From SHVZ01 sp041906305 (GTDB lineage: Bacteria; Pseudomonadota; Alphaproteobacteria; SHVZ01): DNA of 64,000 nt. Shown here piece by piece: positions 51,325 through 60,770 of the stretch. The stretch lies in the NCBI GenBank assembly GCA_041906305.1, contig JAYRJL010000006.1, positions 62,001 through 126,000 of the forward strand, read 5' to 3'. Positions within the stretch are counted from its first letter, which is position 1. The number at the start of each line of letters is the position of its first letter. The notes under the pieces were generated by a model that worked only from the letters and a program-made list of their open reading frames with translations, did not search any database and was not told the DNA's origin. The position numbers and the translations under genes are program-made.

Positions 51325-52588
51325 TCTCCCGCTTCTCCTTCTTCTTCTGACGGCGGCGCCGGCCGCGTTATCGCGCGCCGAGGATGCCTCGCCCAAGAAG
51401 CTCGACGAGGTCGAGCGCGCCCTCGCCGCCGAGCGCGATCGCCTGGTCGAGGCGACCAGACGAGCCGATGCGCTCGCCCGCGAGGTCGCCGAGGTCCGGG
51501 CCGAGCAGATCCAGGCCGCGCGCGCAGCGCAGACCCACGGTGCCGAGGTGCAGCGGCTCGACGACCGGCTGGCCGAGCTGGCCGACGACGAGAAGAAGAC
51601 CTCAGCGACACTCGATCGCCGCCGGCAGGAGCTCGCCGATGTGACCGCGGCGTTGCTGCGCCGGGCACGCGTGCCGCCGGAAGCCTTGCTGGCGCTGCCC
51701 CTGAGCCCGCGCGAGACGGTCCAGGGCGCGATCCTGCTCAACGCGGCGCGGCCCGAGATCGAGCGCCAGGCCGAATCCCTCGCCGGCGATCTCGCCCGCC
51801 TCGCCGACACCCGCGCCCGCATCCATGACGAGCGCCAGCATCGCGAGACCGCCCTGGCGGCGCTCGGCGTCGAGGAAGGACGCCTGGACCGCCTGCTCAA
51901 ACGGAAGGCAGCGCTCCAGCAGAAGGCCGAGAGCGATGCGGAGCGAGTCGCGCGCCGGATGCAGGAGCTCACCGCCTCGGCGCGCGATCTCAAGGATTTG
52001 ATCGACCGCCTCGAGGCGGATCGGCGAACCCGCGAGGAAGAGCAGGTTCGCCTGCTCTCGGCCCTCAGGCCGCCGCCCAAGCCGGCGGCCCCGGCGATGG
52101 AGTCCCCGCAGCCGGCGCCGTCGGTCGCGACACCGCCGATCGCCGTCGCGCTGCCCCCGCCGGCCGAGCTGGCGCGGCCTTTTGCCGAGGCACGCGGCCT
52201 CATGGCGCTGCCGGTCGCCGGCCGCCTGGTGCAGCGTTTCGGCGAGCCCGACGAGCAGGCGCAGCCGGCCAAGGGCATGGTCTACGAATCGCGCTCGGGC
52301 GCGGCGGTGGTGGCGCCCTATGACGGGCGGATCCTCTTCGCCGGGCCCTTCCGAGGCTATGGGCTTATATTGATCATCGAACATGGCGAGGGATATCATT
52401 CCCTCCTGTCCGGTCTGGGGCGAATTGACGGCGGCGTCGGGCAATGGGTGCTGGCTGGGGAACCGGTCGGTGCCATGGTCCAGGCGACGGAGGGCAATCC
52501 CCGGCTGTACCTGGAACTGCGCCGTCAGGGTCACCCGATCAACCCTCAACCCTGGTTGGCTGCCGGCACTGGCAAGGTGAGCGGATGA
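51311..52588 (+). CDS. envC: EnvC-like murein hydrolase activator (M23 fold)
   Basis: Periplasmic protein of 425 residues, exported by an N-terminal signal (LLLLLLTAAPAALSRA). A long coiled coil (about 25-245) precedes the LytM/M23 domain. Zinc ligands are lost: HGEGYHSLLSGL lacks the usual YxH histidine, and the HxxxD site reads GMVYESRSG. That degeneracy matches EnvC, which activates amidases rather than cutting peptidoglycan itself. The start is GTG 51311, overlapping gpmI by 14 bases. It is coupled to ctpA by ATGA. Confidence 0.88.
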   Translation: MRRTDLPLLLLLLTAAPAALSRAEDASPKKLDEVERALAAERDRLVEATRRADALAREVAEVRAEQIQAARAAQTHGAEVQRLDDRLAELADDEKKTSATLDRRRQELADVTAALLRRARVPPEALLALPLSPRETVQGAILLNAARPEIERQAESLAGDLARLADTRARIHDERQHRETALAALGVEEGRLDRLLKRKAALQQKAESDAERVARRMQELTASARDLKDLIDRLEADRRTREEEQVRLLSALRPPPKPAAPAMESPQPAPSVATPPIAVALPPPAELARPFAEARGLMALPVAGRLVQRFGEPDEQAQPAKGMVYESRSGAAVVAPYDGRILFAGPFRGYGLILIIEHGEGYHSLLSGLGRIDGGVGQWVLAGEPVGAMVQATEGNPRLYLELRRQGHPINPQPWLAAGTGKVSG

Positions 52589-53964
52589 AGCGTTATCTCG
52601 GCGTCGCGGCGATCGCCTTCGGCGCGACCGCGTTTGCGTTCCTGTCCTCCCCGATCGTCGCCCAGCAGCAGGGCGGCGCCGGCGGCGCCAACACGAGCGA
52701 GACGTATCGTCAACTCAACCTGTTCGGCGAGGTGTTCGAGCGCGTGCGCGCCGACTTCGTCGAGAAGCAGACCGACGAGGAGCTGATCGAGGCGGCCATC
52801 AACGGCATGCTGACCTCGCTCGATCCGCATTCGGGCTACATGAACTCCAAGACCTTCCGCGACATGCAGGTGCAGACCCGCGGGGAGTTCGGCGGCCTCG
52901 GCATCGAGGTCACGATGGAGCAGGGCTTCGTCAAGGTCGTCTCCCCGATCGACGACACGCCGGCGGCGCGCGCCGGCCTCAAGCCGGGCGATTTCATCAC
53001 CCACCTGAACGACGAGCAGATCCAGGGCCTCACCCTCAACGAGGCGGTCGAGAAGATGCGTGGGCCGGTCGGCTCGGCGATCAAGCTGACGATCCGCCGC
53101 GAGGGCCGCGAGGCCTTCGACGTCTCGATCAAGCGCGACGTCGTCCGCATCCAGTCGGTGCGCTCGCGCGTCGAGGCCAACAACTTCGGCTACATCCGCA
53201 TCACGACCTTCAACGAGCAGACCGACGTGGGCCTCAAGCGCGCGATCGAGACCATCAAGAAGGACGTGGGCTCGAAGCTGCAGGGCTACGTCATCGACCT
53301 TCGCAACAACCCGGGCGGCCTGCTCGACCAGGCGATCTCGGTCTCCGACACCTTCCTCGAGAAGGGCGAGATCGTCTCGACCCGCGGCCGCCGCGCCGAC
53401 GACGCCACCCGCTACAACGCCAAGCCGGGCGACCTCACCGATGGCCTGCCGATCGTGGTCCTGATCAATGCCGGCTCGGCCTCGGCCTCCGAGATCGTCG
53501 CCGGCGCGCTGCAGGACCATCGCCGCGCCGTCGTGCTCGGCACCAAGTCCTTCGGCAAGGGCTCGGTGCAGACGATCATCCCGCTCCCGGGCAACGGCGC
53601 CATCCGCCTGACCACGGCGCGCTACTACACGCCGTCCGGCCGATCGATCCAGGCCAAGGGCATCGAGCCGGACATCGACGTGCCGGCGCAGCGCTTCGAG
53701 ACGGTCGAGGAGGCCAAGAAGCGCCGCGAGGGCGATCTCCGCGGCGCCTTCGCCAACTCGGGCCAGGGCCGCGTCGAGACGGCGCCGCAGGCTCCGCAGA
53801 GCACGACGCCGCCGACCCCGGCCCCCGCTCCCGCGGCACCGGCCGCGCCTGGTGCCACCGGCGCCGAGGTGCAGCCGCAGATCTCGAGCGAGGACTACCA
53901 GCTCGCACGCGCTCTCGACCTGCTGCGCGGCATCGCCCTCTATAACCAGCGCGTGGTGAATTGA
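52585..53964 (+). CDS. ctpA: Carboxyl-terminal processing protease (S41)
   Basis: Periplasmic serine protease of 459 residues. The signal peptide (MKRYLGVAAIAFGATAFAFL) ends near residue 27. A PDZ domain (about 85-165, GGLGIEVTMEQGFVKVVSPI and AGLKPGDFITHLND) precedes the catalytic domain. The Ser/Lys dyad is in GSASASEIVAGAL and TKSFGKGSVQT. A Pro/Ala-rich low-complexity stretch near the C-terminus (about 400-430) is unusual but common in this gene family. Its next gene starts inside its stop. Confidence 0.95.
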   Translation: MKRYLGVAAIAFGATAFAFLSSPIVAQQQGGAGGANTSETYRQLNLFGEVFERVRADFVEKQTDEELIEAAINGMLTSLDPHSGYMNSKTFRDMQVQTRGEFGGLGIEVTMEQGFVKVVSPIDDTPAARAGLKPGDFITHLNDEQIQGLTLNEAVEKMRGPVGSAIKLTIRREGREAFDVSIKRDVVRIQSVRSRVEANNFGYIRITTFNEQTDVGLKRAIETIKKDVGSKLQGYVIDLRNNPGGLLDQAISVSDTFLEKGEIVSTRGRRADDATRYNAKPGDLTDGLPIVVLINAGSASASEIVAGALQDHRRAVVLGTKSFGKGSVQTIIPLPGNGAIRLTTARYYTPSGRSIQAKGIEPDIDVPAQRFETVEEAKKRREGDLRGAFANSGQGRVETAPQAPQSTTPPTPAPAPAAPAAPGATGAEVQPQISSEDYQLARALDLLRGIALYNQRVVN

Positions 53965-55280
53965 AGAACCCCTTCGCCAACCTCTTCCGCCGCAAGAAGG
54001 CTCCTCCGCCGGATGCGGCGGAGGAGGAAGAGATCGCGGATACGCCGGACGCTCCTGAAGAACCGAAGCGCCGGCGTTTCCGTCTGCCGTTGCCGTCGAT
54101 CAGGCTTCCCTCGTTCCCACGTCCGAGCGGGCCGGTCGCCGCGACGCTGGTGGTGATCGCGGCGCTGACCGGGCTCGGCGCCTGGCTTGCGCTGCATGGC
54201 GACGAGACGGTGAGCAAGCGTGTCGTCCAGGTCCCGCGCGTTCTGGTCCCGCTCGACGGCCGTGCCCCTAGCGAGGAGCCGCCGGCGGAGACCAAGGATG
54301 CGGCGAAAGAACCCGCCAAGGAACACGCCGCCGCCGAGGCTCCGAAGGAACCCGCGCCCGCGGCCGGGCCGCAGGTGAGCCTGCCGTCGATGGCGTCGAC
54401 CCCGCCTCACGGCGCGGCACCGGCGGCACCCGCCGCCGCACCGGCGCGGCCCGCCGGACGCTTCGGTCCGCCGCTGCAGCTCAAGAAGGCGCCTGAGCCC
54501 GGCATGATCGAACAGGGTCCGAAGGGTCCGCTGCCGATCATCGCCGAGGACGGCCGCCAAGCGTGGAAGGTCTATGCGCGCCCGTTCGACGAGAGCGACA
54601 AGCGGCCGCGGATCGCCATCGTCATCACCGATCTAGGCCCGTCGGCGGCCGCCGCCACCGCCGCCATCCAGAATCTTCCCGGCGCCGTGACCCTCGCCTT
54701 CGCGCCGCACGGCGCCCGCGTCTCCGAGCTCGTCGAGGAGGCCCGTGCCGCCGGGCACGAGACGCTGATGACCGCGCCCAGCGAACCGCCGGAGTTTCCG
54801 CGCAACGATCCCGGCCCCTACACGCTGCTGGCTTCGCTGAGCCCGGCCGAGAACCTGGATCGCCTCGAATACGTCATGAGCCGGGTCCCTGGCTATGTCG
54901 GCGTCATCACCACCACCCAGGGCCGTTTCTTCGCCAACGAGGAAGCGCTGCAGCCGGTGCTGACCCTGCTCCGCCGCCGCGGCCTCCTTTATGTCGACGG
55001 GCGGGGCACGCCGAAGTCGACCGCGCAGCAGATGGCGGCTGCGGTCGGCCTGCCGCGCGCCTACGGCAATCGCTTCCTGGATGCCGAGGCGTCGCGCGGC
55101 GCGATCGACACGCGCCTGGGCGAGCTCGAGAAGATCGCGCGCGAGTCCGGCATCGCGATCGGCATCGGCCAGCCCTATCCGGTGACCATCGAGCGGGTCG
55201 CCCAATGGGCGGAGACGCTCGATTCCAAGGGACTGGTCCTCGCCCCCATCACCGCCGTGGTCGACCGCCAGCCGCAATGA
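53961..55280 (+). CDS. Divergent polysaccharide deacetylase (YibQ/DUF610)
   Basis: Protein of 439 residues. A cytoplasmic basic/acidic N-terminus (RRKKAPPPDAAEEEEIAD) and one transmembrane anchor (about 60-80) precede a Pro/Ala-rich linker and a catalytic-fold domain (about 205-435). IAIVITDLG, EAGHETLMTAPSEP and LLYVDGRGTPKS are the YibQ motifs. The start is TTG 53961, overlapping the ctpA stop by 4 bases. Homologues are predicted divergent deacetylases of peptidoglycan or polysaccharide; none is known to me to have a shown substrate. Confidence 0.85.
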   Translation: MKNPFANLFRRKKAPPPDAAEEEEIADTPDAPEEPKRRRFRLPLPSIRLPSFPRPSGPVAATLVVIAALTGLGAWLALHGDETVSKRVVQVPRVLVPLDGRAPSEEPPAETKDAAKEPAKEHAAAEAPKEPAPAAGPQVSLPSMASTPPHGAAPAAPAAAPARPAGRFGPPLQLKKAPEPGMIEQGPKGPLPIIAEDGRQAWKVYARPFDESDKRPRIAIVITDLGPSAAAATAAIQNLPGAVTLAFAPHGARVSELVEEARAAGHETLMTAPSEPPEFPRNDPGPYTLLASLSPAENLDRLEYVMSRVPGYVGVITTTQGRFFANEEALQPVLTLLRRRGLLYVDGRGTPKSTAQQMAAAVGLPRAYGNRFLDAEASRGAIDTRLGELEKIARESGIAIGIGQPYPVTIERVAQWAETLDSKGLVLAPITAVVDRQPQ

Positions 55281-55765
55281 CCCGTCGTTCGTCTTCCAGG
55301 CCGAAGGCCGGCTATCGTCCCTGCGTCGGCGTGATGCTGCTCGACAAGGAGGGCCGCGTCTTCGTCGGCGAACGCATCGGCTCGCCGGGTGCCTGGCAGA
55401 TGCCGCAGGGCGGCATCGACAAGGGCGAGACCTCGCTTCAGGCGGCGAAGCGCGAGCTGATGGAAGAGGTCGGCACCGACAAGGCCGAGCTTCTCGCCGA
55501 AAGCGTCGGCTGGTTCTCCTACGACCTCCCGCAGGAGCTTCGCGACAAGCTCTGGCGCGGCCGCTTCCGCGGCCAGACGCAGAAGTGGTTCGCCTTCCGC
55601 TTCTTAGGATCCGACGCCGACATCGATCTGGAGACGCACCATCCGGAATTCGCCCGCTGGCGATGGATGGCGATGAAGGACCTTCCCGACCACATTGTCC
55701 CGTTCAAGCGGGACGTCTACGTGCAGGTGATCGCCGAATTCGCCCATCTCGCAGATGGCCGTTGA
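55277..55765 (+). CDS. rppH: RNA pyrophosphohydrolase (Nudix)
   Basis: Nudix hydrolase of 162 residues that removes pyrophosphate from the 5' end of transcripts to start decay. YRPCVGVMLLDKEGRVFVGERI and the Nudix box GGIDKGETSLQAAKRELMEEVG (GX5EX7REUXEEXGU) are complete. The ATG overlaps the YibQ stop by 4 bases. Diadenosine polyphosphate hydrolysis is also possible for this family (IalA-like). Confidence 0.93.
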   Translation: MTRRSSSRPKAGYRPCVGVMLLDKEGRVFVGERIGSPGAWQMPQGGIDKGETSLQAAKRELMEEVGTDKAELLAESVGWFSYDLPQELRDKLWRGRFRGQTQKWFAFRFLGSDADIDLETHHPEFARWRWMAMKDLPDHIVPFKRDVYVQVIAEFAHLADGR

Positions 55766-56246
55766 GACAGCGCGGCTGCGGCTGCGATACCCGACGCTCG
55801 CCGACGCGCCCGAGCTCCTGAAGATCTTCATCGACGTCGAGGCCCAGCGCTACACGCTGCATTTCGGCACGCTTGCCGAATGCCGGCGTCACATCGCCGT
55901 TCATGAGCGCCATCGCCGCCGTACCGGCTGTGGCCCGTGGCTCGTCGAGGAGAAGTCGAGCGGCCGGGTGATCGGCTGGGGTGGCCTCTACGAGGATCCG
56001 CTCGACCGGCGCTGGGGGATCGAGGTCGCCTACAGCTTCGCGCGACCCGCCTGGGGCAAGGGCTACGCCGGCGAGCTGGTCGCCCATAGCCTCGACGTCG
56101 CGCGCGACGAGCTGAAGCTCGACGCGGTCGTCGCCTTCTCGCATGCCGACAACACCGGCTCGCGACGGGTCCTGGAGAAGGCCGGATTCGCCTTCGACCG
56201 CGTCATCCCCGAGATGGATCGCAACTTCTATCGCCGGAAGCTCTAG
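55755..56246 (+). CDS. GNAT family N-acetyltransferase (RimJ/RimL type)
   Basis: Acetyltransferase of 163 residues. TARLRLRYPTLADAPELLKIF starts as in RimJ/RimL-type enzymes, WGKGYAGELVAHSLDVARDEL is the acetyl-CoA loop, and HADNTGSRRVLEKAGF the motif B. It overlaps rppH by 11 bases and the convergent dehydratase by 4. The acceptor is unknown. Confidence 0.84.
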   Translation: MAVETARLRLRYPTLADAPELLKIFIDVEAQRYTLHFGTLAECRRHIAVHERHRRRTGCGPWLVEEKSSGRVIGWGGLYEDPLDRRWGIEVAYSFARPAWGKGYAGELVAHSLDVARDELKLDAVVAFSHADNTGSRRVLEKAGFAFDRVIPEMDRNFYRRKL

Positions 56247-57448
56247 GCCTTCGACCAGCGGACCGTCGCGTCCTTGCGCTTGTGCAGGTCGGGCAGCAGC
56301 TCGGTGCCGAGGCCCGGCCCGGTCATCGGATAGGCGAAGCCGTCCTTGATGGTCGGCATCACCGTGACGATGTCCTTGTACCAGGTCGAGGTATAGGCCC
56401 GGACCGTCTCCTGGATCAGCGCGTTCGGCGCGTTCAGCGCCAGATGGATCGACGAGGTCAGGACGATCGGGCCGACGCAGTCGTGCGGCGCCACCGGCAG
56501 GTGATGCGCCTCGGCCATGGTCGCGATCTTCTTCGCCTCGCTGATGCCGCCGACCCATCCCAGGTCCGGCATGATCACGCCGGCGGCGTTCCGGGCCATC
56601 AGGTCCTTGAAGACGATGCGGCCGGCCAGGGTCTCCGACGCGCAGATCGGCACGCGCGTGAAACGCGCAAGCTGCTCGATCCCGTCCAGGTTGGTCATCT
56701 TGATCGGGTCTTCGAACCAGAACGGCTCGAATTCCTCCAGCGCGGCGAAGATCTTCTTCGCCGTCGGCAGGTTCCAGAGCGAATGCAGCTCGACCATGAT
56801 GTCCATCTTCCGGCCGACCTGCTTGCGGATCTTGCGGAAGGGCTCGATCGCCTTGTCCATCTCGGCCGGCGAGATGTTGTTGCCGCCGTTCGCCTCGGCG
56901 GCCCAGTCGAAGGGCCAGATCTTCATCGCCGTGATGCCTTCCGAGAGCAGGCTCTCGGCCAGCTCGTCGGCACGGTTCATGAAGGCGTTCAGGTCGTCGT
57001 AGGGGCCGGGCGGCTCCTGCGTCATGCCGAACCGGTCCTCGATCTTGGTCGAGGGCTTGCGGCCGTAGTGATAGCCGCCGCAGGTATTGTAGATGCGGAC
57101 GCGATCGCGCGAGAGGCCGCCCAGGATCTGGTGGATCGGCTGGCCGGTCAGCTTGCCGAGGATGTCCCAGAGCGCGATGTCGACGGTGGACGCGGCGCGG
57201 ATCTCGACGCCGGTCGAGCCGGTGCCGATCGTGTAGTCGTGCGCGATCTGCTTGGAGATCTTGTCGATGCGGCGCGCATCGGCGCCGAGCAGCTTGTCCG
57301 CCAGGACCTCGTGGATATAGGAGGCGACCGTGCTCGCCGCATAGAAGGTCTCGCCCAGGCCGACCAGGCCCTGGTCGGTGTGGACGCGCAGCCAGAGCAG
57401 GTTCGGGAACTCGCCGAGCTGGACGGTTTCGAGGCCGGTGATCTTCAT
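56243..57448 (-). CDS. Mandelate racemase/muconate lactonizing enzyme family protein (copy 2)
   Basis: Enolase-superfamily protein of 401 residues, paralogous to the one at 2162-3370. K176 (AMKIWP), E220 (VELHSLW), E246/D247 (WFEDP), E272 (ASETL) and H322 (APHDC) sit at identical residue numbers. The mechanism is therefore likely dehydration of a sugar acid, with magnesium bound by the three acids. The uronate-dehydrogenase-like gene at the right end of the window may supply its substrate class. It is convergent with the GNAT gene and divergent from the serine hydrolase. Confidence 0.82.
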   Translation of the reverse strand: MKITGLETVQLGEFPNLLWLRVHTDQGLVGLGETFYAASTVASYIHEVLADKLLGADARRIDKISKQIAHDYTIGTGSTGVEIRAASTVDIALWDILGKLTGQPIHQILGGLSRDRVRIYNTCGGYHYGRKPSTKIEDRFGMTQEPPGPYDDLNAFMNRADELAESLLSEGITAMKIWPFDWAAEANGGNNISPAEMDKAIEPFRKIRKQVGRKMDIMVELHSLWNLPTAKKIFAALEEFEPFWFEDPIKMTNLDGIEQLARFTRVPICASETLAGRIVFKDLMARNAAGVIMPDLGWVGGISEAKKIATMAEAHHLPVAPHDCVGPIVLTSSIHLALNAPNALIQETVRAYTSTWYKDIVTVMPTIKDGFAYPMTGPGLGTELLPDLHKRKDATVRWSKA

Positions 57449-57493
57449 GTCGTTCCTCCAGGGACGGCGACAGGAAAGACGAGCGGAGGGCGG

Positions 57494-58618
57494 ATGCGAC
57501 AGCTAAACTCTGCCGCCATGAAATACGTCCCTTCCCGTACCGAATGGGCCACCGTCGCGCCGAGCGACGCCGGCTTCGATCCCGCCAAGCTCGACGAGGC
57601 GATCGCCTTCCACAAGGCGAGCGAGACCACCTGGCCACGCGACGTGCTGAAGCACCTAGAGACCGGCCATTTCGAGCCGCCTCCCTGGAACGAGATAATC
57701 GGTCCGACCCGCGAGCGCACCGGCCCCAACGGCATCGTGCTGCGCGGCGGCAGGATCGTCGCCGAATGGGGCGACACGGCCCGCGCCGACATGACCTTCA
57801 GCGTGACCAAGAGCTACCTGGCGCTGGTCTGCGGGCTCGCGGTCGACGACGGCCTGATCCCCGACATCGACCAGCCGGTGCGCGAGCTGGTCAAGGACGG
57901 CGGCTTCGACTCCGATCAGAACAAGACGATCACCTGGCGCCACCTGCTGGAACAGACCAGCGAGTGGGAAGGCGAGCTGTTCAGCAAGCCCGACATGATC
58001 GATCGCAACCGCAATCTCGCGACCGAAGGTGCCGGCAAGGAGAAGGGCTCCTTCCGTGCCCTGCAGAAGCCCGGCACCTACTGGGAATACAACGATGTCC
58101 GCGTGAACCGCCTGTCCCTGTCGCTGCTGCGCGTGCTCAAGCGCGCGGTGCCGGAGGTCGCCAAGGAACGGATCATGGATCCGATCGGCGCCAGCGACAC
58201 CTGGGAGTGGCACGGCTACCGCACCTCCGTCGTCGAGGAGTCGGGCCGGAAGATCACCTCGGTCTCCGGCGGCGGCCACTGGGGCGGCGGGCTCTTCATC
58301 CCGACCCGCGACCATGCGCGCGTCGGCCTGCTGTGCGCGCGCAACGGCGCCTGGGGCGACAAGCGCATCCTCTCCGAGGACTGGATCCGCGCCTGCGAGA
58401 CGCCCTCGAAGCAGCATGCCGGCTACGGCCTGCTGTTCTGGCTCAACGCCGCCGGGACCCAGGCGCCGAGCACGCCCAGGTCCAACGTGTTCATGCTGGG
58501 CGCCGGATCGAGCATCGTCTGGATCGATCGCGACCACGATCTCGTGGCGGTTGTGCGCTGGATCGGCAAGGACGCGTTCGACGGCTTCGCCAAGCGCGTG
58601 CTGGCGTCGCTCCGCTGA
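57494..58618 (+). CDS. Serine hydrolase (class C beta-lactamase fold)
   Basis: Penicillin-binding-protein-like hydrolase of 374 residues. The SxxK motif is FSVTKSYLALVCGLAVDDG, the tyrosine motif YNDVRVN, and the third box HWGGGLF replaces KTG with HxG as in esterase-type members. No signal peptide is seen, so it is probably cytoplasmic. ATG 57494 has AGGG close upstream; ATG 57518 is an alternative. Beta-lactam resistance is not implied. Confidence 0.82.
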   Translation: MRQLNSAAMKYVPSRTEWATVAPSDAGFDPAKLDEAIAFHKASETTWPRDVLKHLETGHFEPPPWNEIIGPTRERTGPNGIVLRGGRIVAEWGDTARADMTFSVTKSYLALVCGLAVDDGLIPDIDQPVRELVKDGGFDSDQNKTITWRHLLEQTSEWEGELFSKPDMIDRNRNLATEGAGKEKGSFRALQKPGTYWEYNDVRVNRLSLSLLRVLKRAVPEVAKERIMDPIGASDTWEWHGYRTSVVEESGRKITSVSGGGHWGGGLFIPTRDHARVGLLCARNGAWGDKRILSEDWIRACETPSKQHAGYGLLFWLNAAGTQAPSTPRSNVFMLGAGSSIVWIDRDHDLVAVVRWIGKDAFDGFAKRVLASLR

Positions 58619-58628
58619 AGGTCATCTC

Positions 58629-59513
58629 GTGAGCGCCTGGGCCGCGATCGGGGCCGCCCACCTCGACCGCATCGCCCGCGCCTCCGGGCCGGTCGCGCTG
58701 GGGAGCTCCAATCCGGCCACGGTCGCGGCATCTCCCGGCGGCGTCGCCCGCAACGTCGCGGAGAACCTGGCCAGGCTCGGAAGCGAGGTGCGCCTGATCT
58801 CGCGCGTCGGCGACGACGAAGCCGGACGGTTCGTGCTGGCCCAAACGCGAGCCGCCGGCGTCGACGTATCGGAGGTCGAGATCGTCTCGGGCGCCGCGAC
58901 CGCCGGCTACACGGCACTCCTCGATCCTTCCGGAGGGCTGGTCGTGGCCTTCGCCGACATGGCGATCTACGACGGCTTCGACGGCGCCTGGCTCGCAGAA
59001 GCGGCAGCTGACGCCACCCGCTGGTTCGTCGACGCCAACCTGCCGGGTGCCGCACTCGAGGCCCTCGCCGCGCGGAAGCCTGCCGGAACCTTCCTCGCGG
59101 CGGATGCCGTGTCGGTGCCGAAGTCGGCGCGGCTTCGCGGAATCCTGCCGGCGCTCGACCTCCTGTTCGTCAACCGCGACGAGGCGCGGACGCTGAGCGG
59201 CCTCGCCGATCCCGAAGCCGCGGCGGCACGGCTTCGAGCCGAAGGTGTCGATGCCGTGGTCGTCACGCTCGGCGCCGAGGGCGCGCTGGTCGCGGGGAAG
59301 GACGGCGCCGCGACGCTCGCCTCGTACAAGGCGGTGCCCGGCGACGTGACCGGCGCGGGAGATGCCCTGATCGGGGCGACACTCGACGCCCTCACGGGCG
59401 GCCGCCCGCTCGTCCCGTCGGTGCGCCGCGGGATTGCCGCCGCCTCCCTGACGATCGCGCATCCGGGTGCCGTGCGCCCCGATCTCGCCGAGGCGTTGAG
59501 GGGCCTCGCCTAG
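58629..59513 (+). CDS. psuK: Pseudouridine kinase-like PfkB family carbohydrate kinase
   Basis: Ribokinase-fold sugar kinase of 294 residues. PGGVARNVAENLARLG is PfkB signature 1, and PGDVTGAGDALIGATL is signature 2 with the catalytic aspartate. GGVARNVAENL is also the opening seen in pseudouridine kinases. The companion glycosidase gene psuG lies 1.3 kb away on the same strand, separated by an opposite-strand methyltransferase. It starts at GTG 58629. Adenosine or ribokinase activity is the alternative. Confidence 0.82.
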   Translation: MSAWAAIGAAHLDRIARASGPVALGSSNPATVAASPGGVARNVAENLARLGSEVRLISRVGDDEAGRFVLAQTRAAGVDVSEVEIVSGAATAGYTALLDPSGGLVVAFADMAIYDGFDGAWLAEAAADATRWFVDANLPGAALEALAARKPAGTFLAADAVSVPKSARLRGILPALDLLFVNRDEARTLSGLADPEAAAARLRAEGVDAVVVTLGAEGALVAGKDGAATLASYKAVPGDVTGAGDALIGATLDALTGGRPLVPSVRRGIAAASLTIAHPGAVRPDLAEALRGLA

Positions 59514-60517
59514 CCCGTCTTCGCCGACGGGTAGTGGGTTCCGGTGACGTCCTCGATCTCGACCGGCCAGTCGAGGGAGGTATCCCCGACCTTGCGGAAG
59601 ATCACGGACGACGCGAGGAAGCTCGCCGGCGGTGAGCCGAAGTTGGTCGCCGCGTGGCAGCGGGCCGCCAGCACGATCGCCGGCTCGCCCAGCGCCGTCT
59701 CGACGATCTCGAATCCGGTTGCCCGGTTGAACAGCGCCGTCCACGCCGTGTCCGAGAACCGCCAGAAGTCCCACGGCGTGTCATGCATCGGCCAGGTCTG
59801 ATGCGTGGTCAGGAATCCGATGGCACCCGGCTGCAGCACCTTGTTGAGCTCGGTCGCGAATTTCCACGGCATCAGGAGATGCTCGAGAACCGAGAACGCG
59901 GCGACCGCGTCGAAACCGTTCGGCGGGAAAAGACGCGAGAGCTTGTGCGCATCCCCGACGACGTCGACGTTCTCTCCCGCGATCACGTCGAGCCCCGTGT
60001 AGGTCCAGCGATCGGGAACCAGATGGCGCCTGACGATGCCCGAGCGGGCGCGCGAGCCGACTTCGAGAAAGTTGCCGGGCTGCCGTTCCCTGAGCATGGC
60101 CGTGAAGCGCCCATGCAGACGAATCGATGGATCGTTCGGCGGCGTCCGCCCGAGATGCCTGATGACGATCGGATCGCGGTCGACGACCTGCACCTCGAGC
60201 CAGGCATCCGGCACGTCGGTCTGCGGCTGCTCGGCGAAGATGCCTTCCTCGAAGCGGACCCGTGCCGCTTCCGCGCCGTGATCATTGGCGACGTCGGCGC
60301 TGGCGAGCCCGTAGCTCTTCAGAAGGAACCTCGCGCCCTTGGGGAAGCAGAGATGCACGGCGGAAACACGCGCGCCGCGAACGAACACCCAGCCGGCGAT
60401 GTGGACGAATCCCTCGAACACCGAAAAGCGGTCGACGGCAGAGAGCGCTGCCCCCGAAGTCTCGGGCTCGCTCCGCCGCCATCCACGCCGCCACGACGTC
60501 GCAAGGCTATCGAACAT
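59510..60517 (-). CDS. SAM-dependent methyltransferase with N-terminal beta domain
   Basis: Protein of 335 residues. The first 110 residues (FVHIAGWVFVRGARVSAVHL) look like a small beta-sandwich domain often fused to polysaccharide-modifying enzymes. The C-terminal class I methyltransferase shows FLEVGSRARSGIVRRH as motif I, TGLDVIAGENVDVVGDAH, and VAAFSVLEHLLMPWKF as motif IV. The ATG at 60517 was chosen; the longer frame upstream is not conserved-looking. It overlaps the psuK stop by 4 bases and divides psuK from psuG. The substrate is unknown; a surface-glycan methyltransferase is likely. Confidence 0.7.
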   Translation of the reverse strand: MFDSLATSWRRGWRRSEPETSGAALSAVDRFSVFEGFVHIAGWVFVRGARVSAVHLCFPKGARFLLKSYGLASADVANDHGAEAARVRFEEGIFAEQPQTDVPDAWLEVQVVDRDPIVIRHLGRTPPNDPSIRLHGRFTAMLRERQPGNFLEVGSRARSGIVRRHLVPDRWTYTGLDVIAGENVDVVGDAHKLSRLFPPNGFDAVAAFSVLEHLLMPWKFATELNKVLQPGAIGFLTTHQTWPMHDTPWDFWRFSDTAWTALFNRATGFEIVETALGEPAIVLAARCHAATNFGSPPASFLASSVIFRKVGDTSLDWPVEIEDVTGTHYPSAKTG

Positions 60518-60770
60518 GTTCTCGCTGGATTTGAAGCAATTGTGACTGGGTTTCGCCGACGAACGCGATGGGAGGTCGAGCCAGCGGCATGAGCGTGCCA
60601 TCACCTGCGTCATGCCCGTGGTGATCAATCCGGTACTTATGTCGCCTGAGCCCCGGCTGCGGTTCACGCACAGATGCGTCTTCCAGGGCTCCGCATAAAC
60701 GCGCGTTCCACCGATCGCGCGGGACGTGTAGCCTTCCGCCAATGCCGAAGGGTGAAGGCAAGCGGCGGGA
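60518..60770. other. Divergent spacer methyltransferase/psuG
   Basis: These 253 bases should contain promoters in both directions. A weak dyad ATCACC...GGTGAT (60600-60625, 14-base spacer) is the only notable element. I saw no convincing promoter hexamers or RNA structure. Confidence 0.3.

Noticed and set aside
57494..58618. Beta-lactam resistance function for the serine hydrolase
   Set aside because: It has no export signal and the third active-site box is HxG rather than KTG, which fits esterase-like relatives better.
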